From Marinobacter shengliensis (GTDB lineage Bacteria > Pseudomonadota > Gammaproteobacteria > Pseudomonadales > Oleiphilaceae): a DNA stretch of 64,000 nt. The translations under genes and the position numbers were made by a program. Below the pieces are notes generated by a model that ran no database searches, was not told the DNA's origin, and was given only the letters and a program-made list of their open reading frames with translations. Within the stretch, counting starts at the first letter, position 1, and each line of letters begins with the position of its first letter. This document shows positions 53,793-64,000 of this stretch, one piece after another. The stretch spans positions 124,001 to 188,000 of the forward strand of contig NZ_PXNO01000019.1 in assembly GCF_003007715.1 (NCBI RefSeq), given 5' to 3'.

Positions 53793-53861
53793 AATCACCT
53801 CTTGATGTGTACATTCCCAGCCAGGCCTTCGGAACAGGCTGGCTGATGACATTGGTTCGTT

Positions 53862-56246
53862 TTAACGGCGCGGAGTTCCAAAACGGCGGCGCTCGCGTTC
53901 GTCATAGCCGTAGATGGCATCAGAAATATTGTCGGAAGCGCCACCACTACCCCCGAGCCCTTTCAGTTCAATGCGGAACAGCACACGGTTATCCAGCTGT
54001 TCATCGTCCGTCAGGTAGTTCTGGTGAACCACCTGAACACTCCAGCAGCAATTGTTATATTCAATACCCGCCAGGGTACCAACCGTCCGGTCCAGGCCGG
54101 AATCATAAACCCAGCGGCCGATCCCGCTGACGCGGTTGGTCACCGGGAAAACAACACCGACATCACTCTGTTCCAGCTCATCCGGCCGGCTGTAGGTGTG
54201 GCCAAGGGTGGCCAGGTAGCGGTAGTCCCGGGAATGGAACGTCAGTTGGCTTCGGCCTTCTTCGGTTTGCTGGGTGTCCGGATCCCACAGGCCAGCACTG
54301 CGAATTTCCAGGTTTTCCAACGGATTCAATACCAGCTCGCCGGCCAGCGGTGAGCGGCTTCTGTCGGAGGCGCCCTGGCCGAACAGGTCCACCTCCCGGT
54401 CATCGAAATAGCGTACCTGCCCGATGCTGACCCTGGCACGCTCCGCCCCGGTCAGCAGGTCATTGAACCGGCTGGTCAGGGCGACGGTCAACTGGTTGGC
54501 GTCACCCACCCGGTCACCGCCGGTGAAGCGATCCCGCTCGAACAACTGATTGAAACGGAAACTCTTGAGCCCGGTATCAAAGTCCGGGATGTGATTCTGG
54601 TCAGCATCGGCATCGGCCCAGGCGTAATAAAGCCGGGGCTCCAGGGTCTGATTGTACGGCACATCGAACAGGCTGGAGCGGCGATCGAAATACAGCCCGT
54701 TATCCCACTCAAACACCGGCACCGTTCGGTCAAAGCTGCCGCTGCCCTGAGTGTAATCTTCCAGGTCATAGCGGGTGTAATCCAGGCTGACCGACGGCCG
54801 GGTGAAACCCCAGAGCCTGCGCACAGGCAGGGCCAGTTCCGGAATGGCCCGAACTCGCTGGCCGTTGGCCCGGTCCAGGCCGGTCAGATTCTCGTTGTCG
54901 CGATAGAACCAGGTGTACTGGCTCTCGAGATTGGCCTCGACGTGCCCGAATTCGCCGGTTCCGGCGTAGAGAATCTCCGGCAACTGGGCGTAGGGCTTGT
55001 CGACATCGGCGATCCGGTCCCGGATGGTCTGGTAACCGTTCAGGTAGGCATCGAAATACTGGTTATTGCCGGAATAACGCACACCCCCGCGACGTTGCAG
55101 GTGCGTTGCCTGATCGATTTCCAGGGAGCGGTTGAGGTCACTGAGGTAGTCCTGGTCAGAGACCACCGAGTAGTCCCCGTAACCGGTCCAACCCCCGCCA
55201 AACCGGGCCCGGGTGGTGAAATCCAGTGCCCAGCGATCGCCACCCTCGCCTGGATTGTCAGCCTTGAAGGCGGAATCGTTGTCGATATAACCCAGTTGCA
55301 GGACCGATTCACCAAAGCGGCTCAGGTAACGCCCTTCTACTTCGGTAAACAGCCCACGACCATGAATGTACTGGGGTGTCAGGGTGGCATCGTAATGAGG
55401 TGCAAGGTTCAGGTAATACGGTAAGGCCAGATAGCCGCCACTGCCGGCGCTGGAGGAACCGAACTGGGGGTACAGGAAACCGGTCTTGCGGCGGTCATCA
55501 ATGGGAAAGGTGATGTAGGGCCAGTAGAACACCGGGGTATCCAACACTTCCAGGCGAACGTGGCGGGCGGTGCCAAATCCTTCCTCCTGATCCAGGGCAA
55601 TATCGGAAGCGACTATCGACCAGTCGTTCTGATGGGGCCCGCAGGTGGTCAGCATGCCATCGGTGATCAGCACCTGGTGCTCCCCCACCCGGGACAACGA
55701 CGATGCCCGGCCCCGCATCTCGGCGTCATGCAGCAGGAAGGTGGCGGTGTTGATGTCCAGTTGCCCGGACTCCACCGAGTAACGGGCGCTGTCGCCGGTC
55801 AGTAAAAACCCGTCGCCACGGCTGACCAGCGGACCGACAAGGTCCAGCTCCCCCGTTTGCTGGTTATAACGGGCTTCAGAACCTGTAGCCTGGAATTCAC
55901 CCTGGCGCAGGCGCACATCGCCCTGCAGGAACAACTCGGAATTCAGCTCATAGCGGGCGTTCAGGGCGCTGGCCTCCAGCGGTGCCCCGCCGGTCTCCGC
56001 TCCGGACAGCAAAGGCACCTGGCCGCCAGCCGACGACGATGGCAGGTATCCGCCTTCACAAAATACCGGCAATCGGTCCCTCACCTCGGGCGGCAGCTCA
56101 CTACGGGGGCGCCAGTCGATTTCCGCCGCACTGGGAGCCTGCTCCTGGGCGTTTGCTACTCCGGAAACAGGCAAAAGCGCCATTGCCAACAGGAGCCTGG
56201 CGAACCAGTGCTGGGGCCACGACAGGTAACGGTAACGGCTGGGCAC
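53862..56246 (-). CDS. lptD: LPS-assembly outer-membrane protein LptD
   Basis: A 794-residue protein that, with LptE, inserts lipopolysaccharide in the outer leaflet. Signal peptide ends GVANA; an N-terminal jellyroll (about 105-230, OstA-like: LFLQGDVRLRQGEFQATGSE) precedes a large beta-barrel. The cysteines that form interdomain disulfides are present: FCEGGYL near 63, LTTCGP near 200 and a CC pair in EYNNCCWSVQVV near the C-terminus. GTG 56246 has AGGAA upstream. Divergent from amgK. Confidence 0.94.
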   Translation of the reverse strand: MPSRYRYLSWPQHWFARLLLAMALLPVSGVANAQEQAPSAAEIDWRPRSELPPEVRDRLPVFCEGGYLPSSSAGGQVPLLSGAETGGAPLEASALNARYELNSELFLQGDVRLRQGEFQATGSEARYNQQTGELDLVGPLVSRGDGFLLTGDSARYSVESGQLDINTATFLLHDAEMRGRASSLSRVGEHQVLITDGMLTTCGPHQNDWSIVASDIALDQEEGFGTARHVRLEVLDTPVFYWPYITFPIDDRRKTGFLYPQFGSSSAGSGGYLALPYYLNLAPHYDATLTPQYIHGRGLFTEVEGRYLSRFGESVLQLGYIDNDSAFKADNPGEGGDRWALDFTTRARFGGGWTGYGDYSVVSDQDYLSDLNRSLEIDQATHLQRRGGVRYSGNNQYFDAYLNGYQTIRDRIADVDKPYAQLPEILYAGTGEFGHVEANLESQYTWFYRDNENLTGLDRANGQRVRAIPELALPVRRLWGFTRPSVSLDYTRYDLEDYTQGSGSFDRTVPVFEWDNGLYFDRRSSLFDVPYNQTLEPRLYYAWADADADQNHIPDFDTGLKSFRFNQLFERDRFTGGDRVGDANQLTVALTSRFNDLLTGAERARVSIGQVRYFDDREVDLFGQGASDRSRSPLAGELVLNPLENLEIRSAGLWDPDTQQTEEGRSQLTFHSRDYRYLATLGHTYSRPDELEQSDVGVVFPVTNRVSGIGRWVYDSGLDRTVGTLAGIEYNNCCWSVQVVHQNYLTDDEQLDNRVLFRIELKGLGGSGGASDNISDAIYGYDERERRRFGTPRR

Positions 56247-56420
56247 GGTAGCGAAGTTCCTGTTCCGGGTGAATGGGGCTTGAAGAAAAACAGCTGCCTA
56301 GTTTACACGCGCCCCACGGGCTTGTTAACGGAAACACCGCTGCAAATCCGTTTTACGCTCTTTATACTGCTCTGCTAACGTTTGCACTCAGTCATTGAAC
56401 TCAGGAAGCGCAGCATCATC

Positions 56421-58908
<2,488 letters not shown>

Positions 58909-58912
58909 GCCG

Positions 58913-59836
58913 TCAGCGATCCATCCAGGCCTGAATCCGGCTTGCCACCCGCTCTGCATCGGCCCGCTGCGGCGGAGTTGACAACGCCATGGGTTGGCGC
59001 CGATAACCACTGACCTGCTCCCGCGCCAGGGCAGCCGCCCGCGCGACCGCCGGATGCCGTCCGGCATCATCTATGGCGTGCAGATCGAGAACCCGCCAGG
59101 GCCTGTCTGCCGACAACATGGCTGGCAATTCCGGCAACCTGTCACCGGAGAAACGTGGCGCCAGCCAGATCACCCCGGACAACGCCCCCTGGCCCAGTGC
59201 CCAGGCCGTCACATAATCGGCCGACCAGCCAATACCCGACACCGCCGGCCGCTCGTATCCGCGCCGCTCCAGCTCACCGGCGGCAGCATCCAGCAGCTCG
59301 CGGATAGCGTTGCGGTAGTCTGACATCACCTCCTCCAGGGCTTCTTCCTCAGCCACGTCAATCATCACCGAGGATTGCAGCGGGTCATCCTCAGGCGGAG
59401 CTGTCTCCTGCGGCTCTGGCACTAGCCGTTGTTGCCGGCGCCGAACCACACTTTCCGGAGGCGGCCGAAGCCCCAGTGTCATCACTGCCACGCCACGCTC
59501 CGCCAGGGTATCAAGAAGCCCGCCGGCCAGACCTTCAGCCGCTGTCTGCCCCTCGTCTGCCAGCACAATCAGCGCGCCACGTGCCGGTGTTTTCAACTCT
59601 GGCTGGAACAACGCCAGTGCCCGGCTATCGTCATCCAGATCCAGCCATACTGTTCGCTCAGGGAACTGTCGGGCCAACGACCACTCACCCAGGCCCGTCA
59701 GCGCCGTCGCCCTGCGCTCCATAGCGTGGGGCGCGCCCTGGTCCGCTTCCGGCTCGTTCTCCTGCGCCGATACCGTCAGCGCCAAACCGACCAACAGCAA
59801 CCAGAGAACCCCAATACCTGCTCGACCTGTGATCAA
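58913..59836 (-). CDS. DUF3530 family exported alpha/beta-hydrolase-like protein
   Basis: A 307-residue protein with signal peptide MITGRAGIGVLWLLLVGLAL and a body typical of DUF3530: GALIVLADEGQTAAEGLAGG, LLDTLAERGVAVMTLGLRPP and a serine elbow-like VSGIGWSADYVTAWALGQGA. The motif G-W-S-A is not the classical GxSxG, so activity is uncertain. Convergent with the J-domain gene (4-base gap) and divergent from rpe. Function unknown. Confidence 0.8.
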   Translation of the reverse strand: MITGRAGIGVLWLLLVGLALTVSAQENEPEADQGAPHAMERRATALTGLGEWSLARQFPERTVWLDLDDDSRALALFQPELKTPARGALIVLADEGQTAAEGLAGGLLDTLAERGVAVMTLGLRPPPESVVRRRQQRLVPEPQETAPPEDDPLQSSVMIDVAEEEALEEVMSDYRNAIRELLDAAAGELERRGYERPAVSGIGWSADYVTAWALGQGALSGVIWLAPRFSGDRLPELPAMLSADRPWRVLDLHAIDDAGRHPAVARAAALAREQVSGYRRQPMALSTPPQRADAERVASRIQAWMDR

Positions 59837-59931
59837 AACCGCTTACCTCACGCTGCGAAAATGCCTGGCAAACTGATAGACTAGCAGGGTTCCTGTGCCG
59901 CCGATAATTCACCTGATCAAGAGAGCCTTTG

Positions 59932-60618
59932 ATGAACCCTTACCTGATTGCCCCATCCATTCTCTCCGCTGATTTCGCCCGCCTGGGCGAGGAAGTCGAC
60001 AACGTTCTGGCCGCTGGTGCCGACGTGGTTCACTTTGATGTGATGGACAATCACTATGTCCCCAACCTGACCATCGGCCCCATGGTGTGCGAGGCCCTGC
60101 GCAAGCACGGTGTGACTGCACCCATCGATGTGCACCTGATGGTCTCCCCGGTGGATGACCTGATCCGCATGTTCATTGACGCCGGTGCCAGCTACATTAC
60201 TTTCCATCCGGAAGCCAGCAACCACGTAGACCGCTCCCTGCAACTGATCCGCGACGGCGGCTGCAAGGCCGGGCTGGTGTTCAACCCCGCCACGCCCCTG
60301 AGCCACATGGATTACGTGATGGACAAGCTCGACATGGTGCTGCTGATGTCGGTGAACCCGGGCTTCGGCGGCCAGAAGTTCATCCCCGGCACCCTCGACA
60401 AGCTCAAGGAAGCCCGCAAGAAGATTGATGCCAGCAACTACAACATTCGCCTGGAAATCGACGGCGGCGTGAAAACCGACAATATCCGGGAAATCGCCGA
60501 AGCCGGCGCCGACACCTTCGTGGCCGGCTCTGCCATATTCAACACCCCGGATTACAAGGCCACCATCGACGCCATGCGCGAGGAACTGGAGCAGGCCCGC
60601 AAGGTGATTGGCGGATGA
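59932..60618 (+). CDS. rpe: Ribulose-phosphate 3-epimerase
   Basis: A 228-residue TIM barrel that interconverts ribulose-5- and xylulose-5-phosphate in the pentose phosphate pathway. [38 protein letters not shown] and [18 protein letters not shown] are the family motifs, with metal-binding H and D residues. ATG 59932 is preferred to the preceding in-frame TTG. It is coupled to gph by four bases. Confidence 0.95.
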   Translation: MNPYLIAPSILSADFARLGEEVDNVLAAGADVVHFDVMDNHYVPNLTIGPMVCEALRKHGVTAPIDVHLMVSPVDDLIRMFIDAGASYITFHPEASNHVDRSLQLIRDGGCKAGLVFNPATPLSHMDYVMDKLDMVLLMSVNPGFGGQKFIPGTLDKLKEARKKIDASNYNIRLEIDGGVKTDNIREIAEAGADTFVAGSAIFNTPDYKATIDAMREELEQARKVIGG

Positions 60619-61304
60619 GCCTGAAAGGTCTGTTCAACGCCCGCTGGCCGGGCGTGGCCCTGTTTGATCTGGACGGCACCCTGGTGGACAGCGCCCCCGA
60701 CCTGGCCGCTGCGGTAGACCAGATGCTGGAACACCTCGGCAGGAGCCCGGCCGGGCTTGAGAAAGTACGCAACTGGGTTGGCAATGGCGCCCCGGTACTG
60801 GTGCGCCGTGCCCTTGCCGGGAAAACCGACTGGGAACCCGCCGCGCCCAAAGATGACGCACTGTTTAAAGACGCGCTGGCGATCTTCTACCACGCCTACG
60901 GACAACTGAACGGCCGCCATGCGGTGGTGTTTGACGGCGTCAACGAATGCCTTGAGCACCTGAAAGGCCTGGGCTGCCGGATGGCCGTGGTGACCAACAA
61001 GCCGGACCAGTTCGTTCAGCCACTGCTGGAGAAAACCGGCCTGGACCGGTGGTTTGAGCTGTCGGTTGGCGGCGACACCCTACCAGTGAAGAAACCAGAC
61101 CCAGCGCCGCTGCTGCACGCCATGGAACAACTGGGCGGCACCCGTGGTACCACGGTGATGGTCGGTGACTCCAAAGCCGACGTAAAAGCTGCCCTGGCGG
61201 CGGGCATCCCATGCGTAGCCGTGAGGTATGGCTACAATTTTGGCGGGCCGGTAGACAGCCTCGGCGCAGACGCTGTTGTTGATTCGCTGGCCCAGCTTTT
61301 GTAA
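60615..61304 (+). CDS. gph: Phosphoglycolate phosphatase
   Basis: A 229-residue HAD phosphatase with [19 protein letters not shown] (nucleophile Asp), [28 protein letters not shown] and [19 protein letters not shown]. It removes 2-phosphoglycolate formed on DNA repair and by sugar metabolism. The rpe-gph-trpE order is typical of gammaproteobacteria. Confidence 0.94.
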   Translation: MSLKGLFNARWPGVALFDLDGTLVDSAPDLAAAVDQMLEHLGRSPAGLEKVRNWVGNGAPVLVRRALAGKTDWEPAAPKDDALFKDALAIFYHAYGQLNGRHAVVFDGVNECLEHLKGLGCRMAVVTNKPDQFVQPLLEKTGLDRWFELSVGGDTLPVKKPDPAPLLHAMEQLGGTRGTTVMVGDSKADVKAALAAGIPCVAVRYGYNFGGPVDSLGADAVVDSLAQLL

Positions 61305-61324
61305 TCTCGCAAGGACGTTTTACT

Positions 61325-61435
61325 TTGAACACATCCATTCGGGAGATTCCTGCCGTGCAGGGACTGAATCTGACTGCAGCGCGAGGCATCCTGACAACCC
61401 GCGCAACACGATGGTGGCGATGGCGCACCGGCTGA
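61325..61435 (+). CDS. Tryptophan leader peptide of trpE
   Basis: A 36-codon frame starting at TTG 61325 (AAGGA at 61311-61315) that begins MNTSIREIPAVQGLNLTAA and ends with the Trp run WWRW (61412-61423) and a TGA at 61433. Three Trp codons in four places a ribosome stall signal about 120 bases before trpE, as in Pseudomonas trpE attenuation. Two hairpins follow. It is not a protein of its own; it senses charged tRNA-Trp. Start codon choice is uncertain; the Trp run is clear. Confidence 0.7.
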   Translation: MNTSIREIPAVQGLNLTAARGILTTRATRWWRWRTG

Positions 61436-61507
61436 GCAAGCCACAGGGCCCATGGCGCATGCCTGCTTGCCCGCACCACCGGTCACAGCGGTGTAACACC
61501 GTTCTGA
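61436..61507 (+). promoter_or_regulatory. trpE attenuator hairpins
   Basis: After the leader stop there are two hairpins: gcaagc/gcttgc (61436-61470) and tcacagcggtgt/acaccgttctga (61483-61507, one mismatch and one wobble). The second has no T-run, only ttctgac, so termination may be weak or Rho-dependent, or control may be at trpE translation. This part of the mechanism is inference. Confidence 0.45.
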
Positions 61508-61540
61508 CAAAACGCAGATCAGATTTCAGGAAACCGAACC

Positions 61541-63028
61541 ATGACACCCGAGCAATTCCACGAGCTCGCTGAAGCCGGCTACAACCGTATCCCCGTATAC
61601 CGCGAAGTACTGGCGGACCTGGACACGCCCCTCAGCACCTATCTGAAACTGGCCAGTGGGCCCTACTCCTACCTGTTCGAGTCGGTACAGGGCGGAGAGA
61701 AATGGGGCCGTTATTCCATTATTGGCCTGCCGAGCCGGGAAGTGCTGAAAGTTTTTGACCACCGCATTGAGGTCAGCCGCCACGGCGAGGTGGTTGAACA
61801 GGCCGAAGTGGACGACCCCCTGGTTTTCGTGGACGACTACCAGCAACGGTTCAACGCCCCGGACCTGCCGGAACTGCCCCGTTTCAATGGTGGCCTGGTG
61901 GGTTACTTCGGTTATGACACCGTGCGCTACATCGAGAAACGCCTGCGCCACAGCTGCCCGCCCGACAGAATCGGCACCCCGGACATCCTGCTGATGGTGT
62001 CCGATGAAATCGTGGTGTTCGACAACCTGCGAGGCAAGCTGCACCTGATCGTGCACACCGACCCATCGGTTGAAGGTGCCTACCAGAAGGCCCAGGCCCG
62101 CATCGACGACCTGGAAAGCCAGCTGCACCGCCAGACGGCCAACGCGCCCCGCACCCCGGAACATCTGCGCGGCAAGGTGGTGGACGAAAGCGATTTCATC
62201 TCCGGCTTCAGCCAGGACAAATTCGAAGCGGCGGTGGACAAGATCAAGGGCTACGTACTGGACGGCGACGTGATGCAGACCGTCATCTCCCAGCGCATGT
62301 CGATCCCGTTCGAGGCACCGCCGCTAAACCTGTACCGTTCGCTGCGCGTGCTCAACCCATCGCCATACATGTACTTCCTGGATCTGGAAGACTTCCACAT
62401 TGTCGGCTCGTCTCCGGAAATCCTGGCCCGGGTGGAAGACGAGGAAGTCACCGTTCGTCCTATTGCCGGCACCCGCAAACGCGGCGCCACCGATGCCGAA
62501 GACAAGGCCCTGGAAAAAGAGCTGCTGGCCGACCCGAAAGAAATCGCCGAGCACCTGATGCTGATCGACCTGGGCCGCAACGACGCTGGCCGGGTGTCGG
62601 AAACCGGTACCGTGAAGTTGACCGACAAGATGATCGTCGAGCGCTATTCCCACGTCATGCACATTGTCTCCAATGTCACCGGCCGCCTGAAACAGGGCAC
62701 CAGTTGCCTGGACGTACTGCGCGCCACCCTGCCAGCGGGCACCCTCAGCGGCGCCCCGAAAATCCGCGCCATGGAAATCATCGACGAACTGGAACCGGTG
62801 AAGCGTGGCGTCTACGGCGGCGCCGTGGGCTACCTGTCGTTCAACGGCAACATGGACACCGCCATCGCTATCCGCACTGCGGTGATCAAGGACAACACCC
62901 TGCACATCCAGGCCGGCGCCGGCGTGGTGGCAGACTCCATTCCCCGCCTCGAATGGAAAGAAACCATGAACAAGGGCCGCGCGATTTTCCGTGCCGTGGC
63001 CATGACCTACAACGACTACGACCATTGA
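61541..63028 (+). CDS. trpE: Anthranilate synthase component I
   Basis: A 495-residue chorismate-using enzyme that makes anthranilate with ammonia from TrpG. N-terminal feedback site [18 protein letters not shown], catalytic blocks [39 protein letters not shown] and [21 protein letters not shown] 61541 has AGGAAA upstream. Only 17 bases separate it from trpG. Under control of the Trp leader upstream. Confidence 0.96.
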   Translation: MTPEQFHELAEAGYNRIPVYREVLADLDTPLSTYLKLASGPYSYLFESVQGGEKWGRYSIIGLPSREVLKVFDHRIEVSRHGEVVEQAEVDDPLVFVDDYQQRFNAPDLPELPRFNGGLVGYFGYDTVRYIEKRLRHSCPPDRIGTPDILLMVSDEIVVFDNLRGKLHLIVHTDPSVEGAYQKAQARIDDLESQLHRQTANAPRTPEHLRGKVVDESDFISGFSQDKFEAAVDKIKGYVLDGDVMQTVISQRMSIPFEAPPLNLYRSLRVLNPSPYMYFLDLEDFHIVGSSPEILARVEDEEVTVRPIAGTRKRGATDAEDKALEKELLADPKEIAEHLMLIDLGRNDAGRVSETGTVKLTDKMIVERYSHVMHIVSNVTGRLKQGTSCLDVLRATLPAGTLSGAPKIRAMEIIDELEPVKRGVYGGAVGYLSFNGNMDTAIAIRTAVIKDNTLHIQAGAGVVADSIPRLEWKETMNKGRAIFRAVAMTYNDYDH

Positions 63029-63044
63029 GGCGGAGGAACAGATT

Positions 63045-63623
63045 ATGTTGCTGATGATCGATAACTACGATTCCTTCACCTACAACGTGGTGCAGTACCT
63101 GGCGGAGCTGGGTGCAGACGTGCAGGTATACCGGAACGACGAAATCACCATTGAGCAGATTGAAGTCCTGAAACCGGAGCGACTGGTGATTTCCCCGGGC
63201 CCCTGTACACCGAACGAGGCGGGCATCTCCATGGACGCCATTCGCCACTTCGCCGGCAAACTGCCAATCCTGGGCATCTGCCTCGGCCACCAGGCCATTG
63301 GCCAGGTGTACGGCGGCGACATCATCCGCGCGGGCAAGGTGATGCATGGCAAGGTGTCGGCGGTGTACCACAATGACGTGGGCGTGTTCCGGGGCCTGAA
63401 CAATCCCTTGCAGGCTACCCGTTACCACAGCCTGGTGATCGACAAGGACACCCTGCCCGATTGCCTGGAAGTCACCGCCTGGACCCGCAACGACGATGGT
63501 TCCGTTGAAGAAATCATGGGCGTGCGCCATAAGACCCTGCCCATTGAAGGCGTGCAGTTCCACCCTGAGTCGATCATGACCGAGCAGGGCCACGAACTGC
63601 TGCGCAACTTCCTGAGAACATAA
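63045..63623 (+). CDS. trpG: Anthranilate synthase glutaminase component II
   Basis: A 192-residue class I glutamine amidotransferase: [19 protein letters not shown] at the start, nucleophile [15 protein letters not shown] and the catalytic histidine-glutamate in [13 protein letters not shown]. It feeds ammonia to TrpE. Not fused to trpD. The trpE-trpG-trpD order is kept together, whereas P. aeruginosa has trpE separate from trpGDC. Confidence 0.95.
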   Translation: MLLMIDNYDSFTYNVVQYLAELGADVQVYRNDEITIEQIEVLKPERLVISPGPCTPNEAGISMDAIRHFAGKLPILGICLGHQAIGQVYGGDIIRAGKVMHGKVSAVYHNDVGVFRGLNNPLQATRYHSLVIDKDTLPDCLEVTAWTRNDDGSVEEIMGVRHKTLPIEGVQFHPESIMTEQGHELLRNFLRT

Positions 63624-63638
63624 CAAGAGGCCCTCCCC

Positions 63639-64000
63639 ATGGACATGAAACAAGCCCTGAACCGCATTGCCTCCAACCTGGACCTGTCCCGGGAAGAGAT
63701 GAAAGATGTGATGCGCATCGTGATGAACGGCGAGGCCACAGACGCCCAGATCGGCGCCTTCCTGATGGGCCTGCGCCTGAAAAGCGAAACCATCGATGAA
63801 ATCACCGGCGCCACCGAAGTGATGCGCGAGCTGGCCACCAAGGTCGCCGTCAACGCCAGCCCGCTGGTGGATATCGTCGGCACCGGCGGCGACGGCGCTA
63901 ACCTGTTCAACGTATCCTCTGCCGCGTCGTTTGTAGTGGCCGCCGCTGGCGGGTATGTGGCCAAGCACGGCAACCGGGGCGTGTCATCGAAGAGTGGCAG
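63639..64000 (+). CDS. trpD: Anthranilate phosphoribosyltransferase, N-terminal part (cut by window edge)
   Basis: The first 120 codons of TrpD, from ATG 63639 (AAGAGG upstream) to the right edge: [40 protein letters not shown] and the phosphoribosyl-pyrophosphate loop [20 protein letters not shown]. It converts anthranilate to phosphoribosylanthranilate. It begins 15 bases after trpG. Confidence 0.94.
   Translation, partial: MDMKQALNRIASNLDLSREEMKDVMRIVMNGEATDAQIGAFLMGLRLKSETIDEITGATEVMRELATKVAVNASPLVDIVGTGGDGANLFNVSSAASFVVAAAGGYVAKHGNRGVSSKSG

Noticed and set aside
62886..63968. Minus-strand open frame of 360 codons across trpE, trpG and trpD.
   Set aside because: The plus strand has three unmistakable trp genes; the antisense frame has no ribosome site or family motif.

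Overview
The window reads as ordinary chromosome from a marine gammaproteobacterium. Gene content and protein wording look most like Marinobacter: the long Pseudomonas-type isocitrate lyase, TRAP uptake, a family I.1 lipase with its foldase, amgK-murU beside lptD, and trpE-trpG-trpD. This placement is inference from recognised families; no rRNA or other marker gene is present. No tRNA, rRNA, CRISPR array, prophage or transposase gene was found.

Layout. 1-526: 5' end of aceA. 834-3071: a DUF1538 membrane protein, a P-II-like protein and a CBS protein in tandem, facing a CASTOR/POLLUX-type channel (3092-5038). 5125-10146: a probable outer-membrane protein, a DauA-type SulP transporter, and a ribbon-helix-helix protein, ChaN-type lipoprotein and SIMPL protein in a row. 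10154-13950: a GH84-like hydrolase, an acyltransferase and a MotA/MotB-like pair. 14047-17694: a conserved unknown and a DctP-DctQ-DctM TRAP transporter with an internal terminator. 17857-21345: a Cfa-type lipid methyltransferase overlapping a geranylgeranyl-reductase-type flavoprotein, then a porin. 21538-27876: a choice-of-anchor I lipoprotein, Dps, a DUF2061 protein, a dihydrolipoamide-dehydrogenase-like flavoprotein, a LysE exporter and DAHP synthase. 28240-38715: a secretin-N-like periplasmic protein, a J-domain membrane protein, an RND pump, an AraC regulator, a GGDEF/EAL protein and an Aer-type receptor. 38783-47125: a DUF3301 protein, lipase and foldase, a histidine kinase and response regulator, a PstS-OmpA fusion, an aminotransferase and an inositol-monophosphatase-family enzyme. 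47172-47626: a repeat element. 47646-56246: slmA, thiG, thiS, a DUF423 gene and the apaH-rsmA-pdxA-surA-lptD run, all on the minus strand. 56421-58908: amgK-murU-djlA-like. 58913-61304: a DUF3530 protein, rpe and gph. 61325-64000: the trp leader with trpE, trpG and partial trpD.

The main regulatory find is a pair of aromatic amino-acid attenuators. DAHP synthase, the entry enzyme of the shikimate pathway, is preceded on the minus strand by a sigma70-like promoter, a short open frame with the codon run YFWWFGYGFYF, and a strong intrinsic terminator just before the gene. trpE is preceded by a 36-codon frame ending in WWRW codons and followed by two hairpins. Entry into and branching from the pathway would therefore both be sensed by ribosome stalling. 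A second clear site is a near-canonical OxyR motif overlapping the -35 region of a dps promoter with a perfect -10.

Other points of interest are the DUF1538/P-II/CBS module next to a gated channel, the Cfa-flavoprotein pair that may make a modified membrane lipid, and the 455-bp repeat element with 66-bp inverted ends after the inositol-monophosphatase gene.
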